Below, one piece after another: positions 5,663 to 9,914 of a stretch of 9,914 nucleotides of DNA. The stretch comes from Clostridiales bacterium. GTDB lineage: Bacteria > Bacillota > Clostridia > Oscillospirales > Oscillospiraceae. The notes under the pieces are model-generated. The model was not told the DNA's origin. It saw nothing but the letters and a program-made list of their open reading frames with translations, and searched no databases. The position numbers were made by a program, and so were the translations under genes. The stretch spans positions 1-9,914 of the forward strand of contig JAJQAS010000275.1 of assembly GCA_021203685.1 (NCBI GenBank). The letters are read 5' to 3'. The stretch's first letter is position 1, and each line of letters opens with the position of its first letter.

Positions 5663-6838
5663 ATGGCGCTGACGGTGCGGGAACTGATCGAACAGACCAG
5701 GAGCAAATACCGCCTCAAGCTGCTGGCGGGGGCGGACTCCCTGGACTTTGTGGTCACCTGGGTCCACATGACCGAGGACACCAGCGTGACGGAGTTCTTC
5801 TGGGGCAACGAGATGGTGGTCACCAGCGGGTACACCGCTCAGAACGAGGCGGGGCTGCTCCACTTCATCGACGTGCTGGAGGAAAAACGCTGCGCCGGGG
5901 TAGTCATCAACGTGGGCAAGTACATCAACGAGGTTCCGCCCCGGGTGCTGGACTTCTGCGAGGAACGCCACCTGCCCCTGCTGACCATGCCCTGGGACAT
6001 GTCCATCACCGAGTTCGTCCGGGAGTGCTGCTCTCTCATCGACAAGAGCAGCCAGAACGAGGAGGCCCTGGCCGACGCGGTGATCTCCACCATCCTCTCC
6101 CCCATGGGGGCGGGGCGGCAAAAGGAACGGCTGGCAGACTATTTCCACGTGGAGCGGGGATTCACCATGCTGGCCCTGTGGGCGGAACTGCCCGCCCCCC
6201 TGCGCAACGTGCTGGATCAGCGGAGCACCCTCCGGCTCCACACCGCTCTGCGGCCCTTCGACTTCTCCTACCTGATTTTCCGATACAAAAAGCGGTTTTT
6301 CATCCTGCTCAACCAGCGTGACCGGCAGCTCTCGGTGCAGGTCAGCCGCAGGATTTTGGACACCATCCACCAGAACATCCCCGACCTCTCGGCGCAGATC
6401 GGCGTGGGGGAGCCGGTGGACACGCTGGAGCAGCTGGCGGACACCTTCCACGCCGCCGTCTCCGCCCAGCGGCGGGCCTCCCTCCAGGGGATGGACATCG
6501 TGCAGTTCCAGGACATGGGGTTTTACAAGCTGCTCTACTCCGTGCCGGACGACAGCCTTTTGGAGAGCTACTACCACGAGATGATGGACCCCCTGCTGGA
6601 GCACGACCGGCAGACCGGCAGCGTCTACACCGAGACCCTGTTCCGCTACCTGCTGACGGACGGCAGCCTCCAGGCGGTGGCCGCCGCCATGTACACCCAC
6701 CGGAACACCGTGGGCTACCGGATGGGCAAAATTCGGGAGCTGCTGGGCCAGGATTTGGACAGCCAGCAGCAGCGGATGCCCTACCTGCTGGCGTATCATG
6801 TGGGGGTCATTTTGAAGCTATGCGAGGATTATGAATAG
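5663..6838 (+). CDS. PucR-family transcriptional regulator
   Basis: The protein has 391 residues. Residues about 3-125 match the PucR N-terminal domain (purine catabolism regulator-like), with WVHMTED, MVVTSGYTAQ and GVVINVGKYI. The middle (about 160-290) is a GGDEF-like/CdaR-type linker. Residues 323-383 form the C-terminal PucR helix-turn-helix, LFRYLLTDGSLQAVAAAMYT then HRNTVGYRMGKIRELLG. Family members control purine, amino-acid or small-nitrogen catabolism. No such enzyme gene is nearby here, so its target is unknown. The start at 5663 is clear: AAAGGAGG lies 7 nt upstream. An open frame to 5513 exists but crosses the promoter. It is divergent from the 50-residue gene. Its end meets the convergent anti-sigma gene across a heptamer repeat and a terminator. 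Confidence 0.92.
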   Translation: MALTVRELIEQTRSKYRLKLLAGADSLDFVVTWVHMTEDTSVTEFFWGNEMVVTSGYTAQNEAGLLHFIDVLEEKRCAGVVINVGKYINEVPPRVLDFCEERHLPLLTMPWDMSITEFVRECCSLIDKSSQNEEALADAVISTILSPMGAGRQKERLADYFHVERGFTMLALWAELPAPLRNVLDQRSTLRLHTALRPFDFSYLIFRYKKRFFILLNQRDRQLSVQVSRRILDTIHQNIPDLSAQIGVGEPVDTLEQLADTFHAAVSAQRRASLQGMDIVQFQDMGFYKLLYSVPDDSLLESYYHEMMDPLLEHDRQTGSVYTETLFRYLLTDGSLQAVAAAMYTHRNTVGYRMGKIRELLGQDLDSQQQRMPYLLAYHVGVILKLCEDYE

Positions 6839-6840
6839 CG

Positions 6841-6875
6841 GTTAGCCCTTGGCTGTTAGCCAGAAGCTGTTGGCT
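6841..6875. repeat. Heptamer-period repeat after PucR-regulator stop
   Basis: Five consecutive 7-bp units (GTTAGCC, CTTGGCT, GTTAGCC, AGAAGCT, GTTGGCT) begin 2 nt after the stop codon. The first and third are identical and the last three bases are GCC or GCT throughout. The unit sequence differs from the ATTGCNN repeats elsewhere, but the period and position are the same. Confidence 0.55.
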
Positions 6876-6930
6876 TTTTATGGAAATGTCCCTACACAGT
6901 AAACCAACAGGATTCAGTCCTTTTTAGAGA

Positions 6931-6965
6931 AAAACGCCCCCTTTCCAATGAAAGGAGGGCGTTTT
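6931..6965. terminator. Bidirectional terminator between convergent genes
   Basis: AAAACGCCCCCTTT (6931-6944) pairs with AAAGGAGGGCGTTTT (6951-6965) with one bulged base and a 6-nt loop. The A and T ends give a U-tract on both strands. It serves the plus-strand PucR-family gene and the minus-strand anti-sigma gene, whose stop is 13 nt away. Confidence 0.8.
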
Positions 6966-6977
6966 CGCTGCGAATCG

Positions 6978-8621
6978 TTACTGCTTTTCCCGCCGCAGCG
7001 TCCCCGCCGCCGCCAGCGCGGCGAACAGGCTCCCCGTCAGCAGCACGACAAGGGTGATGTCCCGCGCCGGGGTGAAGGTGGTGAACCGCCCGCCCGTCAC
7101 GCAGAGGAAGCTCAGCAGGAAACACGCGGTCAGCTCGAACAGCCAGAAGCAAACCTTCCCGGCCCGGTACCTCCGCAGCGCGGCCCACAGCCCCACCAGC
7201 ACCACCGCCGCTGCGAGGCCGGTCAGCAGACCGGGGGTCAGGTCTGTGGCCTCCGTCGCCATGTAGCTGCCGCTGCGCAGCCGCACAGAATCTTTTTTCC
7301 AAATCAGTTGGTCGCCGTAGGTCGGGTGGTAGAGGAAAATGCGGTCCGCGTAGAAGAGCGGTGCCCCGGTCTGCTGCCGGAGCAGCCGCCCCAGGGGCGT
7401 GTACCACAGCAACAGCCCCACGTTGTCCTCGTAGATGTCGCGCTCCGGGTCCTCCGCCTCCTCTACCAGCTCGAAGGTGGTGATTTCCCGGTAGCCGGTG
7501 ACCTGGGAGTCGAAGGAGACGGCCACCAGGTTGGAGTCCTCGTTGGCAGTCACCGTCACCAGGTCGGTGTCGTTCAGATAAATGGGCCGGGTCAGCCAGG
7601 AGAACCCGGCCAGCAGCGCGGACAGGGTCAGCGCCGCCGCCAGCAGGGGCGCACCCCAGCGGTGGGCCTTGCCGGAGTGCTTCTTTGGCGTTGCGGACGG
7701 CGGCGTTTCGATCTGGCCCCGACGCTTCGGCAGGAGCGTCCAGACAGCCAGCAGCGCCACATAAATCGCCCCGGCGGTCAGCAAAATCAGCGCAAAATCC
7801 CACTGCATTTGATAGGTGCGCCCATCCGTCCCCATAATGCACAGGTGGGCCAGCACATACGCCACCGGCAGCCAGAACAGGGTGCGGAACACCGTCCCGG
7901 CCCGCTTCTTCCGCAGCAGCAGCCAGAAAACACCCAGCACCGCCGCCGCTGCCGCCGCAAGGAGCGCGTAATAGTTCAGCGCCAGCCGGGGCATCAGCCC
8001 CCCGAAGGAGACCGGCCCCTCCGGGATCGCCCCTTCCCAGGTCTCCACTGGGTAGTAAGCGGCGTCGCCGCCCAGCGGGGTGACGAGGTAAAAGTAATCG
8101 GTGTCCGCGTCCAGCAGAAGGCCCTGCTGCTCGATGCCCTGTAAGCTCTTGCCCAGCAGCCGATCCAGGGGGGTGTACCAAATCATCACAAGAGCGAGGT
8201 TTTTCCCCGCCTCCGTTTCGATGGTCTCCAGCCGGTAGCCGGTGACGGAGTCGTCGAAGGTCACGCAGTAGCGGCCATCCGCCAGCTCCTCCACCTGAAC
8301 CAGCGTGTCCGCGTTGCCCTGATAGCCCAGGTAGACCGGCTTGGTCAGGTGAGCCAGCGCCACCAGCGCCGCCGCCAGCACCAGCGCCGCCGCCAGCAGC
8401 ACGCTGGCCCGGCGGCGGATTTTGAGGGCGCTGCGCACCTGTCGCAGGGGCATCGTCTCCTCCGGCAGGGAGGGCGGGGCCTGCTTCATGTCCTCCAGCG
8501 CGGCCCGGCAGGCGGGGCAGTCCGCCAGATGTTCCTCCACCAGCGCGTTGGTGGCCGGGGTGGTCAGCCCCTCGGCGTAGAGGGGGAGCAGGTCGCCCAT
8601 CACTTCACAGTTCAGCTTCAT
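6978..8621 (-). CDS. Zinc-finger anti-sigma factor with duplicated membrane sensor module
   Basis: The protein has 547 residues. Residues 1-45 are a zf-HC2 (ZAS) anti-sigma domain: C5, then H31-x3-C35-x2-C38 in HLADCPACR, which should bind the co-encoded sigma factor on the cytoplasmic side. The rest is two copies of a module of about 225 residues (about 72-300 and 324-547). Each has one transmembrane helix, an extracytoplasmic region and three more helices, predicted at about 73-91, 213-235, 244-263, 275-297 and 324-342, 461-482, 488-508, 520-540. Matching motifs are LTKPVYL/LTRPIYL (92, 343), FDDSVTGYR/FDSQVTGYR (122, 370), WYTPLDRLL/WYTPLGRLL (148, 406) and RKKRAG/RRYRAG (237, 483). The start ATG overlaps the sigma stop (ATGA) and has GGAGG 7 nt upstream, so the two are translationally coupled. 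Most ZAS anti-sigma factors have one to a few helices; this one is large. Confidence 0.88.
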   Translation of the reverse strand: MKLNCEVMGDLLPLYAEGLTTPATNALVEEHLADCPACRAALEDMKQAPPSLPEETMPLRQVRSALKIRRRASVLLAAALVLAAALVALAHLTKPVYLGYQGNADTLVQVEELADGRYCVTFDDSVTGYRLETIETEAGKNLALVMIWYTPLDRLLGKSLQGIEQQGLLLDADTDYFYLVTPLGGDAAYYPVETWEGAIPEGPVSFGGLMPRLALNYYALLAAAAAAVLGVFWLLLRKKRAGTVFRTLFWLPVAYVLAHLCIMGTDGRTYQMQWDFALILLTAGAIYVALLAVWTLLPKRRGQIETPPSATPKKHSGKAHRWGAPLLAAALTLSALLAGFSWLTRPIYLNDTDLVTVTANEDSNLVAVSFDSQVTGYREITTFELVEEAEDPERDIYEDNVGLLLWYTPLGRLLRQQTGAPLFYADRIFLYHPTYGDQLIWKKDSVRLRSGSYMATEATDLTPGLLTGLAAAVVLVGLWAALRRYRAGKVCFWLFELTACFLLSFLCVTGGRFTTFTPARDITLVVLLTGSLFAALAAAGTLRREKQ

Positions 8622-9103
8622 GTCGATTCCTCCAGTTGGGCTTGCAGCTTTTTACGCGCCCGGTGATAGGTCACACAGGCCCAGTTCTCGCTCTTGCCGA
8701 ACAGAGCGCCGATTTGCCGGAAGCTCAGCTCCCCCAGCGCCCGCAGCAGGAACACCTCTTTGTAAGGCTCCGCCATTCGGTGCAGCAGGGCGTAGGCCCG
8801 TTCCGCCTCATCGGTGACCAGCGCCCCGCCCTCCGGGTCGCCCTCGGCGTTGGGTTCCGGCAGGTCGTCCAGGCTGACGCTCTCCTTCCGGCGGCGCAGC
8901 TCGGAGTAATAACACCGCTTGGCGATTTGGCATAGCCAGACCCGCACGTCGCAGTCCCCCCGGAAGCGGCCAAAGGCGTTCATCGCCTTGAGGAAGGTCT
9001 CGCTGGTCAGGTCCTCCGCCAGGGTGGGGTCGCCAGTGAGCTTTCTCAGGTAGCGGTATACATCCTGAAAGTAGACGCGATAGACGGCGTCAAAGGTGTC
9101 CAT
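8618..9103 (-). CDS. ECF-type RNA polymerase sigma factor
   Basis: A 161-residue group 4 (ECF) sigma factor. Sigma region 2 spans about 4-70, with VYRYLRKLTGDPTLAEDLTS and the usual ETFLKA helix, then RVWLCQIAKRCYY. Sigma region 4 spans about 105-156, with PYKEVFLLRALGELSFRQIG then GKSENWACVTYHRARKKL as the -35-binding helix-turn-helix. The start is placed at ATG 9103 (MDTFDAVY), 11 nt after GGGAGG. A GTG at 9115 in the same frame overlaps that RBS and is unlikely. It directs RNA polymerase to a small regulon in response to an envelope signal relayed by the overlapping anti-sigma gene. A TGTCAG-N16-CGTC motif upstream may be an autoregulated promoter. The regulon is not visible in this window. 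Confidence 0.92.
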   Translation of the reverse strand: MDTFDAVYRVYFQDVYRYLRKLTGDPTLAEDLTSETFLKAMNAFGRFRGDCDVRVWLCQIAKRCYYSELRRRKESVSLDDLPEPNAEGDPEGGALVTDEAERAYALLHRMAEPYKEVFLLRALGELSFRQIGALFGKSENWACVTYHRARKKLQAQLEEST

Positions 9104-9142
9104 GGGCCTGTTCACCTCCCTTTTACTTCTCTCTGTCTATAA

Positions 9143-9168
9143 GACGCGGAAACCGAAGAAATCTGACA
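9143..9168 (-). promoter_or_regulatory. Candidate ECF-type promoter of sigma operon
   Basis: On the minus strand, TGTCAG (9163-9168) and CGTC (9143-9146) are 16 bp apart, with TTATA after CGTC. CGTC is a common -10 of ECF sigma factors and such operons are usually autoregulated. The -35 is not a close match to a known class, so this is tentative. No sigma-A-type pair stands out better. Confidence 0.4.
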
Positions 9169-9197
9169 GGGGTTTGAAAATTTTTTCGTTCGGGGAA

Positions 9198-9249
9198 AAC
9201 CCTCCACCATGCTTCGCATATGCCGCCTTTAGGCGGCGGCGGAGGGGTT
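9198..9249. repeat. Cloverleaf-like palindromic element, 52 bp
   Basis: An outer stem (AACCCTCC 9198-9205 with GGAGGGGTT 9241-9249, one bulge) encloses two small hairpins: ATGC-TTC-GCAT (9209-9219) and GCCGCC-TTTA-GGCGGC (9222-9237). It has no U-tract and no coding capacity. The layout resembles REP-type or other dispersed palindromic elements. Only one copy is present here. Confidence 0.45.
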
Positions 9250-9290
9250 CCCGCCGGAATCACCGACCAGACTGATTCACAGGGATAACC

Positions 9291-9324
9291 CTAATTGCAC
9301 ATTGCACATTGCTAATTGCTCATT
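9291..9324. repeat. Heptamer tandem repeat (ATTGCNN)4-5
   Basis: Units ATTGCAC (twice), ATTGCTA and ATTGCTC are followed by ATT and preceded by a partial CTA. The unit type is the same as at 3501-3531. It lies between the groEL terminator and the sigma-operon promoter, 44 bp past the end of the groEL terminator. Confidence 0.7.
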
Positions 9325-9367
9325 CCGCTTGACAGGTGTGCGTTTATCGAAATCACGGCTCAGACAT

Positions 9368-9402
9368 AAAAAAGCGGGGCCGCCCCACGAGAGAGCGGCC
9401 CC
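9368..9402 (-). terminator. Intrinsic terminator of groEL
   Basis: GGGGCCGC (9376-9383) pairs with GCGGCCCC (9395-9402) across an 11-nt loop. On the minus strand the stem is followed by GC and six T residues. It starts 26 nt past the groEL stop codon and is a strong rho-independent terminator. Confidence 0.85.
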
Positions 9403-9428
9403 ATAGAAGGGAAACAGAAGTTTGTAAA

Positions 9429-9914
9429 TTAGTACCCCATGTCCGGGTTGGCGGCGGCCACAGGCGCGGGAGGCTCGGGCTTATCCACCACGCAGGACTC
9501 GGTGGTCAGCAGGATAGAGCAGACGGAGGAGGCGTTCTCCAGAGCGGAGCGGGTGACCTTGGTGGGGTCGACGATGCCGCTGGCGATCATGTCGCAGTAG
9601 ACTTCCTTGTAAGCGTCGAAGCCGTAACCCACCCGGCCGGAGTTCAGGACGCGATCCAGCACCACGGAGCCGTCGATACCAGCGTTGGCGGCGATCTGCT
9701 TGATGGGGGCGGTCAGGGCCTTGGCGATGATCTGCGCGCCGGTCTTTTCGTCGCCCTCCAGGGTGTCCACCAGAGCGTTGACGGCGGGGATGGCGTTGAC
9801 ATAGGCGGTGCCGCCGCCGGCCACGATGCCCTCTTCCACAGCGGCGCGGGTGGCGTTCAGAGCGTCCTCCACGCGGAGCTTCTTCTCCTTCATCTCGGAC
9901 TCGGTGGCAGCGCC
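9429..9914 (-). CDS. groL: 60 kDa chaperonin GroEL, C-terminal part (cut by window edge)
   Basis: The visible 161 residues are the last part of the chaperonin that, with GroES, folds proteins in an ATP-driven double ring. The segment begins in the GAATESEMKEKK region, equivalent to about residue 382 of the E. coli protein. It contains VEDALNATRAAVEEG, whose Asp (segment residue 17) corresponds to the ATP-hydrolysis Asp398. It also has IVAGGGTAYVNA, GFDAYKEVYCDM, DPTKVTRSALENA and the TTESCVVDKP block. The 5' part lies beyond 9914, so groES and the promoter are not visible. The C-terminus reads PVAAANPDMGY instead of the Gly-Gly-Met repeat tail of many GroELs. A strong terminator follows at 9368-9402. 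Identity is certain. Confidence 0.97.
   Translation of the reverse strand, partial: GAATESEMKEKKLRVEDALNATRAAVEEGIVAGGGTAYVNAIPAVNALVDTLEGDEKTGAQIIAKALTAPIKQIAANAGIDGSVVLDRVLNSGRVGYGFDAYKEVYCDMIASGIVDPTKVTRSALENASSVCSILLTTESCVVDKPEPPAPVAAANPDMGY

Larger units (their letters stand above)
9104..9428. other. 325-bp gap between sigma gene and groEL
   Basis: No gene is supported here. From left to right it holds the sigma RBS, a candidate ECF promoter (9143-9168), a cloverleaf-like palindrome (9198-9249), a heptamer repeat (9291-9324) and the groEL terminator (9368-9402). A TTGACA at 9329-9334 has no matching -10. Confidence 0.6.

Noticed and set aside
5627..6799. 390-codon minus-strand frame opposite the PucR-family gene
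   Set aside because: It is a shadow of the plus-strand gene, rich in His/Val/Gln, with no RBS and no family motifs.
6892..8181. 429-codon minus-strand frame overlapping the anti-sigma gene
   Set aside because: It is an Ala/Gly/Arg-rich shadow that also crosses the terminator at 6931-6965. The overlapping frame has the zinc-finger motif, coupled start and repeated modules.
9104..9115. Four-residue-longer sigma factor starting at GTG 9115
   Set aside because: The GTG overlaps the GGGAGG ribosome-binding site; the ATG at 9103 has usable spacing and matches the usual N-terminus.
9198..9249. Reading the palindrome as a terminator
   Set aside because: It has no U-tract on either strand immediately after the stem, and the groEL terminator is already present at 9368-9402.
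9329..9334. Perfect TTGACA -35 on the plus strand between sigma gene and groEL
   Set aside because: There is no -10-like hexamer 16-18 bp downstream (ATCACG region), and no plus-strand gene follows.

Overview
This 9.9 kb window looks like chromosomal DNA of a GC-rich member of the Clostridia (Bacillota), probably of the Oscillospirales/Flavonifractor-Lawsonibacter type. The pointers are an RNase J gene, strong GGAGG ribosome-binding sites before most starts, an ECF sigma factor with an adjacent zinc-finger anti-sigma gene, a PucR-family regulator, and GC-rich codon use. The placement is inferred from general gene style; no rRNA or marker phylogeny is available. I see no transposase, integrase, CRISPR array, tRNA or rRNA.

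Layout from left to right: (1) the N-terminal 112 residues of RNase J on the minus strand, leaving the window at its left edge; (2) a 474-bp gene-free, GC-rich, highly foldable region; (3) a 771-residue minus-strand sugar-phosphate nucleotidyltransferase, with a hexapeptide beta-helix and a degenerate phosphomannomutase-like domain; (4) a 402-bp gap with a 70-bp inverted-repeat element, a terminator and a heptamer repeat; (5) a YczE/YitT-like membrane protein on the minus strand, divergent from (6) a LysR-type regulator on the plus strand; (7) a 50-residue small protein on the minus strand with its own promoter, RBS and terminator, divergent from (8) a PucR-family regulator on the plus strand; (9) a terminator shared with the convergent sigma/anti-sigma pair, where the anti-sigma gene (547 residues, ATGA-overlapped with the sigma gene) holds an internal tandem duplication; (10) a 325-bp gap with a candidate ECF promoter, a cloverleaf-like palindrome and another heptamer repeat; (11) the C-terminal 161 residues of GroEL on the minus strand, cut by the right edge.

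The genes form several independent units rather than one pathway. Core housekeeping genes (RNase J, GroEL) sit at the two ends. Between them are one probable cell-surface sugar-nucleotide gene and three small regulatory units. In the LysR/YczE unit, a T-N11-A box lies on the regulator's own -10 and about 65 bp upstream of the predicted start of the divergent membrane gene. In the PucR/small-protein unit, a 17-bp perfect palindrome sits in the regulator promoter. The third unit is the ECF sigma/anti-sigma pair. Nothing here is clearly a new defence or biosynthetic system. The least explained items are the 50-residue protein, the duplicated anti-sigma sensor, a possible structured RNA upstream of RNase J, and three 7-bp-period tandem repeats lying in intergenic or gene-3'-end positions.
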